Part shown: piece by piece, positions 11,901 through 22,500 of the stretch | Layout: the number at the start of each line of letters is the position of its first letter | Numbering within the stretch: position 1 is the first letter of the stretch | NCBI GenBank assembly: GCA_030063045.1 | Contig: JAQSEB010000107.1 | Coordinates: 310,001-374,000, forward strand | Reading direction: 5' to 3' | Source: Pratylenchus scribneri | Lineage: Eukaryota > Nematoda > Chromadorea > Rhabditida > Pratylenchidae | DNA: 64,000 bases | Made by a program: the position numbers and the translations under genes | Notes under the pieces: generated by a model | The model's input: the letters and a program-made list of their open reading frames with translations, nothing else | What the model was told of the DNA's origin: nothing | Database searches by the model: none

Positions 11901-14900
11901 CAGACATTTCGTCCTCAATTATCGCATCCGCAAATGTAGTAATGCCTATTTTATTCCTATTAAATATAAATTACATTTTTTGAACATTTCCATTTGCTTC
12001 TTTTGCTTGGCCATTACATCTTCCAAATTAAATCTTTGTGACTTCTGCTGCTTCTGTTTTGGGTCATAAACAGAATCCTTTTCCATATTGGAACATGTAA
12101 TTCCTTTTTTCAATTTTTTAAAGGCACTCAATTTATTAGGCTCATAAAATTTGATGGTATTTGCCACAGTTCTAATCTTAAAATCCACCAATTTCGGCAA
12201 ATCATTATACGTATCATCATTTTTTGCCTCTTCCGATTTGAAAATATTCAATATTTTACGGACTAATATTTCTTTTTCATTCTCTGTCAGGATGGGTGCC
12301 TTGAATTGGTTGTGGCCAATTTTCTTGGGCACAAATTTTTTAAATCTGGAATATTTCAATTTTGGGTAAAAAAAAGATGTATTGGATTTATTAACTTACA
12401 TTGCCACAAATCGAGCAATAGCAGATTGTGCTGATTTTACGTCAGCCAAACTGAAACATTGGATGGGAAATGTGGATTAGACGATTTTTCCCGTGCGGGG
12501 ACATCTCCACAAAAGATAAAGGGGGGTGTAAAAATGGGCACCTCCACAATGGTGTAAATATAGGCGTTTTCGATTATAATAAATCAGAAACCGGATATAG
12601 ACCATACAAACCTTAAACCATTTTGTAGATCTCATCGAGACGCATCGATTGGTATATAATTTATTATGGTTTGGCCAAAATAAAAGAGTTTAAAACCGAA
12701 AATTTATAAAAAGGTTTAATATCATTTTATTTTGGCCAAACCATAATAAATTATATACCAATCGATGCGTCTCGATGAGATCTACAAAATGGTATAAGAT
12801 TTTAGAGTCTATATCCGGTTTCTGATTTATTATAATCGAAAACGATTTACACAATTGTGAAGGTGCCCTTATTTACACCATTGTGGAGATGACATAGCAC
12901 CGAATTTTCCCATTAATTATTTATGGCAATTTTCCCTAAATATATATATAGGACATTTTCTTAACAAAATGATTGAGAGATATTAAAAGAAAAAGGGAAA
13001 ATTTAATAAAGTAGTTTTTCATATACATTTTATATTTCTCTTATGATTTGACTTGCTTGAGAAATTGTAGTTGCTTCACAAGCTTTAAAAATTGCTCGAT
13101 AGAGGAAAAAAATTTTCGCCAAAAAATGGCTTAATATTAGAATAATTTAGTCAAATTTAATTGTGCAGTGAAAAATTTTAAGCCAAAATGGTCGCGCAGT
13201 CAAAATTTTTAATTAAAAATTGCTAAATTTAGCTAATTTACATTACTTTGTTAAAATTGTGGAAATATGGCAGTAATATATTGCAGCAGGGGTATCAAAA
13301 ATACGGAAAATGGCATATTTATCCTCTATTAGTATTATGGTGTATCCCTGTAAATAACTCACTATTTTTGTTTATTTTTCTGCAATTCTTTCGACATTCT
13401 ATTGAAAATCTGGGTCACTTCCCCAATGGCATTCTTATCAATAATCTTATTATTCTCATTTTCATCATCAGATTCAATTTGGCCAATTATTTCTGCTAAA
13501 AAATATTTTAAAAAAATATTATATAAATAACATTGAAAAAACATCTCAAATATTTTTCTTAATTATCGTAGGGATCATAAAATACTTTTGGGTCTTTTCT
13601 GTTTCCAAAATAGTGAATTTGATTTTAGAATAAAATTTTACCTTAAAAAGTGCCTATATATTAGGTTAAAATAGGTCATAAAATTACATTTCTAATAATT
13701 ATTAATTTTCCATGATATTACATTTGCCGTCCGGGGTCATCTCCACAATTGGCAAAAGGCAGTACAAATGTGGTGTCATGTTCACAATGGTACAAATGTG
13801 GTCATTTCGACTCCTAATAAATCAGAAGCCGGTTTTAGACCCTACAAACCTTATACCATTTTTTAGATCTCATCGAAACGCATTGATTGGTATATAAAAT
13901 GATAGGTTTTTGGCCTAAAATTGAAGAGTTTAAAACCAAAAACTAGGAATATGGTTCAAACGGTTTAACTCGCGCAGTTTTAAATTAAACTAAATATACG
14001 TCAAAACACGCGTCCCTGATGATATCTACAAAATCATATAAGGATTGTAGGGTTAAAAACCGGTTTCTGATTTATTATGAGTCGAAATGGCCCACATTTG
14101 TACCATTGTGGATATGAACACATTTGTACCATGGAGATGACCTAGCACCGACATTTTGCAGACGCAAAATTGCCGACGAAATAAATGGTCTCAGTCAGCA
14201 GGTGGCGTTGGCGAAAAAGCTGCTGTGACAATTTTTATTGCATTTTATTAGCATAAAATTAGAGAGAAAATTATATCATAGCCATTGGCCAATTTTGAAT
14301 ATTCACCGAGTTATTGCCAAAAACATTTAATTTAATTAAAATTGTGTATTGTGTTTTTGGCAGTTTTTTTCACCATAACTCGTTGAATATACAATATTAG
14401 CCAATGGCTTTAGTGTCGATTTGTAGCCAATTTTATGCTCTATAAAATCCTGTATTGAGAGAGAAAGTTTAACACTATTGACGCTAGACGGTTAGACAGT
14501 TTCTTCGCTAATTATCGGGTTCCCAATTTTCGCAGTATCAATTTTTATTGGAACACGTCGTATATTTGTAACAGAAAATATTGGAAATTAGCGATTTCCG
14601 AAATTCGCTAGGAAATTGGGTATGTGTATTTTGGAAATCTCGGCTTCTAGGCATCTACAGAACCGAGAATAGGCTCATTCGACTCGGCATGGTCGATTTA
14701 GTATATAAAATTTCACTTTCAGACTTGTTTATGGGCTAGGGTTAGGGTTAGGATAGGGGCGGCATGGGTTTTAGGGGCTAAGGGCTAGGGGTTTGAAATT
14801 GAAATTTCATATACTAAATCGACCATGCCGAGTCGAATTAGCCTATTCTCGAGTCTGTACAATGCCTAGAAGTCGAGATTTCCAAAATTCGCTAACCCTT

Positions 14901-15087
14901 CTACCTGCGTATTTCCGGAAATACGCAAATTTCCAATATTCGCTGTAATATATTGACTTGTTAAATTACCTTGTTGTCCTGATGAAGAGCCGCCAGCAGC
15001 ATTGCATCCATCGGGCAAAAGAATAATTGGAATAAGCATGATAAACAACAAAGATAACCAAAATGTGGGTATCATTTTTGACGACAT
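8995..15087 (-). CDS. Gene 2: one-block secreted IKFYE-family protein
   Basis: Function unknown. Exons in coding order: 15087-14970, 13495-13363, 12450-12400, 12345-11975, 10428-10201, 9083-8995, about 329 residues. The leader ends ILLPDGCNAAGG, a clear secretion signal; the ATG at 15087 starts the hydrophobic leader. Module A ends EVTQIFNRMSKELQKN, B is QSAIARFVAI, C contains TVANTIKFYE and ends QMEMFKK, D starts WLEKVQTDVE. All intron phases match gene 1. The last junction is uncertain: a donor inside exon D (EEG|GTGCGA, 10201) joins in frame to an exon coding AHKPIADNDEPANAEKKEIM. Otherwise exon D reads on to a stop at 10172 (309 residues). The last exon resembles part of D (NESANAEMKEIM), so it may be a duplicated fragment. 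Introns hold several MITEs. Confidence 0.72.
9639..10003. mobile_element. Type 2 palindromic MITE
   Basis: Ends ACGACATTTGTGGATG and CCGCAAATGTCGT, with inverted CGGTCTGATGCCGATG and CATCGGCAACAGAGCG arms and the paired GCATAAAATTAGCTA blocks. It lies in the last intron of gene 2, between exon D and the proposed tail exon. Confidence 0.85.
11100..11405. mobile_element. Type 3 foldback element with telomere-like core
   Basis: Inverted arms read GGAATCTCGGTTTCTAGACA with GGCATGGTCGATTTACT on the left, and the reverse complement (AGTAAATCGACCATGCCGAG ... GAGATTTCC) on the right. Between them is a C-rich core of CCCTAAACCCTAGCCC-type units. Found in an intron of gene 2; a sister copy lies at 14618-14893. 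Confidence 0.8.
11579..11940. mobile_element. Type 2 palindromic MITE
   Basis: Starts ACGACATTTGCGGACAAG and ends CCGCAAATGTAGT. Internal paired arms are CATTTTATTCGGCATAAAAT and ATTTTATACCTAATAAAAT. It lies only about 35 bp downstream of the exon C splice donor of gene 2. Confidence 0.83.
12490..12900. mobile_element. Type 1 palindromic MITE with CTCCACAATGGTGTAAA ends
   Basis: Long inverted repeat: GGTATATAATTTATTATGG and its complement face each other across 12640-12760. Outer arms contain CCTCCACAATGGTGTAAAT and TTTACACCATTGTGGAG. It shares the TCATCGAGACGCATCGATTG core with the other type 1 elements. Located between exons A and B of gene 2. Confidence 0.8.
13735..14145. mobile_element. 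Type 1 palindromic MITE, intronic in gene 2
   Basis: Inverted ends are GGTCATCTCCACAATTGG and ACCATGGAGATGACC, with inner arms GGTACAAATGTGGTCATTTC and GAAATGGCCCACATTTGTACC. The core carries the TAAATCAGAAGCCGG and CCGGTTTCTGATTTATTA pair. It abuts the type 2 element at 14150. Confidence 0.8.
14150..14520. mobile_element. Type 2 palindromic MITE, diverged
   Basis: Degraded copy: GACGCAAAATTGCCGACG on the left, GACGGTTAGACAGTTTC on the right, with paired AGTTATTGCCAAAAAC and AACTCGTTGAATATAC blocks in the centre. It lies directly beside the type 1 element ending near 14145, giving adjacent or nested insertions in gene 2 intron 1. Confidence 0.7.
14618..14893. mobile_element. Type 3 foldback element with TTAGGG-like core
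   Basis: Arms TTTGGAAATCTCGGCTTCTA and GAAGTCGAGATTTCCAAAA, with inner GGCATGGTCGATTTAGTATA and ACTAAATCGACCATGCC. The core contains GGGCTAGGGTTAGGGTTAGG. It sits about 75 bp inside intron 1 of gene 2. Confidence 0.85.
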
Positions 15088-16255
15088 GATTTTTTTTATC
15101 AATTTGAATGAGGTTGTCGGATTTATTTAATGCCCTAAATTGATAAATGGCACTTTGGGGAGGAGGTGGATTTTATTTTTTGTGGGAATGGCTTTTCCAC
15201 TGCTAATAGACTGGGATTTTATTGGCCTACCTTCGGGGAATTTTGTTGTTTGTGCTCGCATTTTTTGCTTTAGCCAGCCATAAAAGATTTCGTAAAAATG
15301 TTGGCGGAAAATATAGGGAATATAGGGAAAAACGAAAAGACTGCAGGAGAGGACAGAGGGATTGGCCAAAGGCAAAATGCCCTTTCTCTGCAAAATTGCT
15401 AAAAGTAATTTTTGGCCAAATTGCGGCTCGCAATTTTATTTGTTGGCCAAAGGAAATCCAACAATGCCCACAGACTGCAGATCTGCAAAATGCAGCAGGG
15501 CAAATATGGATATGGAGAGAAAATTCCATTTTATTACCAGTTGGACTCGCATGCGCGGCATTGAAGCTTTGGCCAATTTTGGGGATGCTCCACCGAAAAG
15601 GACAGCCTCATCGATTGGCTCATTCTCCACTCTAAAATCTTCCCCTTATCATTTTTGCTTTTCTCTTTCAATCCGCCTTTTCATCGGCTTAGCCTAATCC
15701 TCGGTTTCGGCTATTTCCGATATATCCCCTAGCCTACTTCACCTTCCCCAAATTTTCTTCCCTTTACTATTCTGTTTCTGTTCCATTCTATTTAATCATC
15801 TCTTTTCGACTTGACACAAATCTTCGGTTTCGGTTGTTTCCTGATGCAATCAAATTGAAATTACCTTTATAACTTGCAATTCTTATCTCCTTCCCTATGA
15901 ATACAATATTAGAGAGTGATAATGTTACATTTTAGAATAATTTTTATATGACTTTGTAAAATAGCAAAAATAGTAAAAAATTTTCAAAATCGATATTTAT
16001 GGAATAAAATTTTAAATTTATATGAGTTGGAATAGAAATGAACCGAAAAAATGAATTAAAAAATGTCATTTTAATCAACTTCAGAGTTCACACAATTTTT
16101 GTTAAAATTCACAGGGATCTCCATTAGAATTAGGTTTAATTATCCGTTGACGTGACGGGTACGCGGGAAGGGTATTCGCGCGATTTTGTACTAATTATCC
16201 GTCCCGTCTACCCGTCCCGTATTTTTCGAATTACTCATTATCAGCACTTTGAGTA
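15088..16255. promoter_or_regulatory. Upstream region of gene 2
   Basis: The segment 15160-15700 is richer in GC than the flanks and keeps open frames on both strands, but none has splice or start support. It contains repeated TTGGCCAAA and GAGGGATTGGCCAAAGG, resembling the blocks upstream of genes 1 and 3. Further out it is AT-rich, with a CCCGTCCCGT-type patch at 16150-16230. I read the nearer half as a promoter, not as coding. Confidence 0.4.
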
Positions 16256-16260
16256 TCCGC

Positions 16261-16575
16261 CTACCCGTAGCCCTTATTTTTTACCGGATTTTTGCCATTA
16301 TTCAATTTATAAAATTTGACAGCGTTTTTCACAATTTCAATCTTTGAAGCTACTAGTTTAAGCAAATTATTTCCCTTTTCTCTAAATTTAAAATTAAAAG
16401 TGCCCAATGCTTTGTGTTCTAAAATTTCTTTTTCCTTCAATGTTGGGTTTGGTATCTTGGAGTAGTGACGGCTTCTGCAATATAAATTCATTTTTGGGTT
16501 GAAAAGAAGAGGTAAATTATTATATTACATACATTCATTCATAATTTTGTGATCATTGCCCAATGCTTCCCATAC
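16261..16575 (-). pseudogene. Relic IKFYE-family copy (B and C exon remnants)
   Basis: After an acceptor at about 16474 the minus strand reads a module C fragment: SRHYSKIPNPTLKEKE, then SKIEIVKNAVKFYKLNNG, ending at a stop (16261) before the expected FK(T/K) end. The neighbouring minus-strand segment 16530-16575 ends in a GTATGT donor like module B, but the frame required by family phase contains a stop. No A, D or signal exon is nearby, so this is probably a dead duplicate. Confidence 0.6.
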
Positions 16576-17187
16576 GGAATGAATTAGGGACAACTAAATT
16601 AGTGGTGAAAGCAAACGGCCAGCCAGCCGTTAAGTGACTACCCGGAGTCACAAAGAAAATATGCGCAAAATATTTTGAAAATTCCATTGTAATTTTGAAA
16701 ATTTTTTAAAAAAAGAAAAAATCCTCAACATATATTGAGCATCGATGAATTGCTAAAATATATTAGAAATGAATAAAATTCTGAAAATCCATGTCAAAAT
16801 AAATTCAAAAGATTTTGAACATAAAAGGAAAAAAATATGTTCAAAATTTAACATATTTACAAAATTAAGTGAAAATACATTAATTCTTATAATATTCTTA
16901 AAATTACTAAAATTCAGGGAACATTTTGAGAATTTTATAATTTTGAAAATTTATATTTGCATTCATTATGATAAGCTTTTGAAAATAAGACCCAAAATGC
17001 AGATTAAAAATGGATACAATTTTCAGAAAATTTTCAGAATTCTATGATTTTTGCCAAATTTTTTGATTCATTTTCACAACGTAAAATAGAACAAATTTTC
17101 AGAATATTTTCGAAAAATATCTAAATTTTGAGAATATTCTGGAGAAAGGCAATGAAAGGAATAAATAAATGTTTTAATGGAGGAGGA

Positions 17188-17266
17188 TACATAGCCTCCT
17201 TAGCTCAATGTTATGTCGCTGACTTTGGCACTTGACTACTCGGGTTCGAATCCCAGCTGCGGCAGG
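17188..17266 (+). pseudogene. tRNA-like segment
   Basis: Contains a recognisable A-box-like stretch (TTAGCTCAATG) and a B box (GGTTCGAATCC) at about normal spacing. The acceptor stem (GCCTCCT against GCTGCGGC) and the T stem pair imperfectly, and no clean anticodon stem-loop forms. It is best read as a decayed tRNA or a tRNA-derived SINE head inside the inverted-repeat element. Confidence 0.35.
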
Positions 17267-17282
17267 TAATTATATGAGTGAA

Positions 17283-17560
17283 ATCAGAATCAGAAGAAGG
17301 GAAAAAAGTCAGAACAGTGCGCAAGAAAAATCAGAACAAGGGAAAATCAGAACAAGGGAAAAGTCAGAAGTGTGCGCGAGAAAAATCAGAACAGAAAATC
17401 AGAACAAAGGAAAAAATCAGAACAGAAAATCAGAACAAAGGAAAAAATCAGAACAGAAAATCAGAACAAGGGAAAAGTCAGAAGGGTGCGCGAGAAAAAT
17501 CAGAACAGAAAATCAGAACAAAGGAAAAGTCAGAACAATAAACCAGAAGAAGGGAAATAG
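17283..17560. repeat. Tandem repeat of AATCAGAACA-type units
   Basis: Irregular units of AGAAAATCAGAACAAAGG and CAGAACAAGGGAAAA, with a longer period around 31 bp. AAAATCAGAACA is also part of the complement of the 24-bp satellite at 0.85 and 7.6 kb. Overlapping Lys/Gln/Asn frames (KIRTKEK type) are artefacts of the repeat. Confidence 0.85.
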
Positions 17561-18015
17561 ATTTTTTGCCTCATTTTCAAAATATTCTGAATATGGTGGC
17601 CATTTTGAAAATATTTTTCTTGGTATTTTGAATAGATATTGCAAATATGTCCTAAAAAATTTTGAAAATATTTCATATTTTCAAATTATTTTTGAAATTC
17701 TGAATAATTTTTATATTCAGTAGATTTTCACTTGATTTTTAAAATGGAAATGTAAAAATTTTTAAATATCTTTGCAAAATATAAGCAATTTTAATTATAT
17801 TCCCAAAATACATGCATTCTCATTTTGTTTATAACTCTGAAAATTTGGTGCATTTTCAACAGATTTTCAAAATTCGCGCCAAAAATTGTGACTCCGGGTA
17901 ATAGAATCAATTATTTTATTTTACTCGGAAAGAGCTGCGAAAATGGGGCCTTTTTGAACCATTCCAACGCATCTGCCATTTGACCCAGCCAAATGGATAT
18001 TAATTTGTTTTCAAA

Positions 18016-18090
18016 ATGCAAACCATCGCTGGTGCTCGCGTCCACGGGCCGGCAAAAATTCCACTAATTTTTGGAATGTGGGAAGCTTTG
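18016..18090 (+). other. Weak candidate short exon
   Basis: An ATG opens MQTIAGARVHGPAKIPLIFG, then reaches a good donor (TTG|GTAAGA) at 18090. A TTTTTTCAACAG acceptor follows at about 18191, but the joined frame stops after a few residues. The sequence is richer in GC than its surroundings. I do not recognise it, and it may be a decayed first exon. Confidence 0.2.
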
Positions 18091-18779
18091 GTAAGAAGCC
18101 CCCACTTAAAAGATTTTAATAAATTAAAAAGCCAAAAAGATGGCCAAATTTGGTCATTTTATTCCTTTATTAAATTAGTTTTTTCAACAGAAAAATTAGG
18201 TAAAAAGTGCCGGATTCCGGGCTAGGCTATCTATTTTTAAAAGCCTAAAAATCAATTTAAAGTAAGAAAATTGAAAAAAATACAAATTTTTAGTATAAAA
18301 AATGATAAATTAATTCAAAAAATAATTTTAATTCGTATTCAATATTTGAAATTGATCAATGGGAAAGCCTTGTTGAAACATTTGAATACAAAACAATAAT
18401 AATTTCATAAAAACCCGACCAAATCTGCCGGTCCCGATCCTGGGTTTTATTTACAAAATTTTCCGGCTCGGGTCCGGCCCGGCTCCGGAATCTAAAAATA
18501 ATGTGGGTAAGAAAATTCAATGCAAAAATAAGTCAATTTTGGAATACAATTGAGGTTATCCCTTTTTTTAATAATAAAATACATTTAAATAATATAATAC
18601 ATTTATCCGAGCATAAAAATGTGAAATAATTTACATAAAATCATAGGTGATAATCTGGAAATTTACAAAATAAAATTAGCCAAAAAGAATGAATGAAAGT
18701 GTAGAAAAAAAATGAAATAAAAATTAATTGTTATAAATCCGCCGTTTGGCAAAAAAAAAAGTTTTGACTGATTGGAATC

Positions 18780-18906
18780 CACCTTTCATAGCCTTCAAAG
18801 AAAGTTCTTAATAAATGATATTTTTCCTCTTATCGCCATCATTTTCTTTCCTATTACAGTACTTTTAATCAAAAAAAATGATGATAAGAACTGGCAGATT
18901 CGTGGC
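18780..18906 (-). pseudogene. Relic duplicate of gene 3 terminal exon
   Basis: After an acceptor at 18907 the minus strand reads GHESASSYHHFF and stops, matching the gene 3 tail GDESAGSSHQHQHDHH. Beyond the stop, the DNA (AATGATGGCGATAAGAGG) still parallels gene 3. Flanking sequence (TTTATCCG.. AAAAATGTGAAA) is also shared with 19320-19400, so the 3' end of the gene was duplicated in tandem. Confidence 0.6.
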
Positions 18907-19515
18907 CTGTAAAACCGGCATTTTTTAATTGATATTTATAAATTTAATGAAAATAAAAATAATTTCAAATTTATTTTCAAAAATTTTGTTTAGAAAAATT
19001 TGTAATTATTTATATAAAATTAATTATAATTTATACTTTAGTAAGCGGAATCTTTAACCTTGACCCTAATAGTATGTCTTATCAGTGTGTATAATCAAAT
19101 TAGATCAGATAAATTCTTCAAGAGGCGAAATTTTGATTTTTTTGTAGTTTCAGAAAATTTTCAAAAAGATTAAAAAATGAAATAAAAAATTTAAATAAAA
19201 TCTGAAAAAATGATATAAAAGTTTAAAAGTTATATAAAATCGCAAAAAGTGATCAAAAGTAAAATAGTGATCAAAAATATAATATTTTGAGCTAAACACT
19301 TTTTAATAATGAAATACATTCAATATATACATTTATCCGTTTTAGCAAAAAAATGTGAAAAATAAAATAAAATCTTTTAGTGATATTTGGATATTTATGA
19401 AATAAAATTTGCCAAAAGACTGAAATAAATTGCCGAAACAAATAAAAATTGCATTTTTAATCCGCTTTTCCGCATACGAAATTCTGACTGATAGATAGGA
19501 CACCGTTCTTGACCT

Positions 19516-22500
19516 TCATTCTGCTGGTTGTTTTCCCTTATCATCGCCATCAACATTCTTCGTCTGCTGATGTGCATGTTCCATAAGATGATGATCATGT
19601 TGATGTTGATGAGAGCTTCCGGCAGATTCATCACCTCCTTCCGACACAAATAAATTTTAAATTTTAATGAAAACAAAAATAATTTTTTATATTATTTAAA
19701 TTTAAAAATTTTATTTCAAAATTGACATAGATTTTTTCCAAATTCTATGCTATTTTAATCACAGGAATTCTTGGACTCTTTAAGGTAAATCTCATGAGCA
19801 GCAGTATATGGGCAAGTTAGATGCAATGTTTTTGATAAAATTTTGATATCATAAATGCTTTTTTAATTCCTCACTCTTTTAATAATATTTTCCGATTCCC
19901 CACATTCGACTTTGAAGACCTATAGCACTGAACAGAGTGAGTTTTAAAAGAGGATTACATTTTCTCACAAAGAAACTTGAATTACCGTGGTAACTCTACT
20001 CTCTAGCTCTCTACTATATATATTCATCAGCGTAATAATGTTATTTATAATAATAAGGATGGCTTTATGGCTTTATTAAACTGCAGGTTTACTTCAAAAT
20101 AGGGCTCGTATCAAATACAGAATATTTTGTAGTAAATAAAACAATGAATTCTCATGCTTTTCTATTTTTCTGTAACTTGGTATTATCGATAAATTCATAA
20201 ATGGAATTTACCCAAAAAATGACTGAATTTACCCAAATTTTTCGTGTCGAAAGATATTATATTTTTTGGGGCCATATAACTTGGCATATTGGTTGGTAGT
20301 AGGGCTCTCAGGGTTAGGTTCAGGGCAGAATAGGATTTGGTGCTATGGGTTAAGGAATCTTAAAGAGATCTGATTTAGCCAAGTTATATGGCCCCAAAAT
20401 TATAATATTTTTCACAAATGAATTTGGATAAATTCAGTAATTTTTTGGGAAATTATAATAGACTACCAACACTAACAGTTTATTTCTCTAACAATTAATT
20501 CTTTATAATTCTTTATGCCAAAATTGATTAGATCTCAATTCTTTAATCGTTGGTTATTTTCCTGGAAGTTGATTTATTTATTTTAAAATTAATTTTGTAC
20601 CTATCTTTGTTGCTTCCCACTCTGCATTCTCGCCAAAATGATGTTTCAATCTTTTCACATTTTCTGCTTCAAATTCACGGATGGTCGCAATCAACGATTT
20701 CAAAATTTCCTTTCCAATTCTGAGCATTTCTTCATCGCTTTTCTCTCCAGGTTCGACAATTTTATTTACTTTTTCCTCCAGCCCTAGATTAGGAAAAATT
20801 CAAATTATGATTTTTTAATATTTAATATTTGCCTAAAATTAAAATTAGCGATGCATTAAAATATAGATTTGGAAATGTAGGAATTGCCTGCATTATTTAT
20901 AGAATATTTATAAAATCAATTCTATTCTAAGTGGAAAATCGTAAAATTTCAATATTTGAAAGATTAGAGAAATACATAACATAAACTGTCGAAAAAATTG
21001 AAAATGGCAAAAAGTTATAACATTTCACAATTTGCCATTTGCCCATAAACTCCATAGCTCATAATATCGAAAAATTGACATGTTTAGAGTCAAAAATTTG
21101 ACTGGAGCATTATATTTCTAGCATCTCTACAACACATAGTCAAAATCCAAACTCTAATCCCAGCAAAATTATATGACCTAAAAAATAAGTTCTGTCTTCT
21201 GTAAATAATTTTTAATTGTAAATTCAGTCATTTTTAAGTAAATTAATATTAATTTCTTCAATTTTTTCTTAATTGAAAAAATCTAATTAAATAATTTACA
21301 TGTTTTGAAGCTGGCCATCCGATCTTCTTCTTTTTCCATTTCATTTTTCTCTTTTACCATATTTCTTTCTTTTTCCATTTCCTTTCTCAAAATCTCTTCA
21401 TCCTTCATTTTAGATCTTTTGAACTTTTTCTGTTTGATTTTTTCAATTTCTAATCGAATTTTTTCCAATTCCAAATTGTACATTTCTCTTAAAAACTCAT
21501 AAAATTTGATGGCATTTTGCAAATTTTGTATTGTCAAAAGCAATTGATGTTCCAAATTATTTCCGTGAGGATTATAAAACAATGCAAAAATGGTCAACAT
21601 TTTTTTCACCAAATCATTTTTTAGCTCCTGATAGTTTGCCTTCTTTTTGTTCAAATCGACATACTCGTCGTACATTGCCAAGAATCGGTTGAGGGCAATT
21701 TTTGCGAGCAGTGCATTCTCGAATCTATGGAATAGGGAGATATTAATTATATTTTCGGATTATTTTATTAATTGTGTGCCGAAATCAGAACATTGTTTAT
21801 ATATGAATCGATTTGGCTAGCCGCCTTTTGCGAACACGCCACTTGCGGGCGAACGGCTTGGTGACGCTGACGGTAAAGTTGATGTGGAATTATTTATGAC
21901 ATTTAAATTTGACACACAATTAGCTATAAAATGACATCAAAAGCTTTGACCAATATTGAGTATTCACCTAGTTATGGCCAAAAAAAAACAACCAAAAATA
22001 CAAAACATAATTTTAATTAAACCAACGATTTTTTGGTCATAAATCCGTGAATACTCAATATTCGCAGAATCTTTTGATGTCATTTTTGGCTAATTTTAGT
22101 CGAATAAAATGCCAAAAACAATTCCATCCTAATCGGGGTTAGCTTAACTCGGAGATGAGGGTAAGGGCCCATTGGGTTAAGATAGGATAGAAATTTAAAA
22201 TTATCCATTATTTCACTGGAAATTAATTTTATCTAAAAAATTTTTTGCAAATTTTTGACACAAAGTGATGATTTCATTTTATTTGTTTTTATCTATACAG
22301 TAATTTTTTGGCGACTCATCGCAAAAAGATTTACAGTTGACTCAGATCGCTAACTGACAGACAAATCAAGTTCTGATTCCGGCACCCAATTACTAGGATC
22401 ACTCCGTAATTTCAAAATTTGAATTTTCCAGCAGGAAAGGAGGACTCACAATCTGGTCAACATTGCCTTCCATTCCTTGGGCATTTGTTTAAAATACTCA

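Larger units (their letters stand above)
16640..17907. mobile_element. TA-flanked inverted-repeat element, 1.27 kb
   Basis: The left end reads TACCCGGAGTCACAAAG and the right end TTGTGACTCCGGGTA. The similarity of the arms extends inward (GCGC, then AAATTTTGAAAAT on both sides) for about 50 bp. TA flanks both CCCGG ends, as expected for a Tc1/mariner-type target. The interior is AT-rich, contains a tRNA-like segment and a tandem repeat, and no transposase, so the element is non-autonomous. Confidence 0.6.

Noticed and set aside
10172..12359. Reading single open frames as complete short genes
   Set aside because: Phase-consistent GT-AG junctions and paralogues show they are exons of larger spliced genes.
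15222..15697. Overlapping open frames on both strands upstream of gene 2
   Set aside because: All frames stay open because the stretch is richer in GC. No start context, splice sites or paralogue support; it reads better as promoter DNA.
17188..17266. Functional tRNA gene
   Set aside because: A and B boxes are visible, but the acceptor and T stems mismatch and no proper anticodon arm forms.
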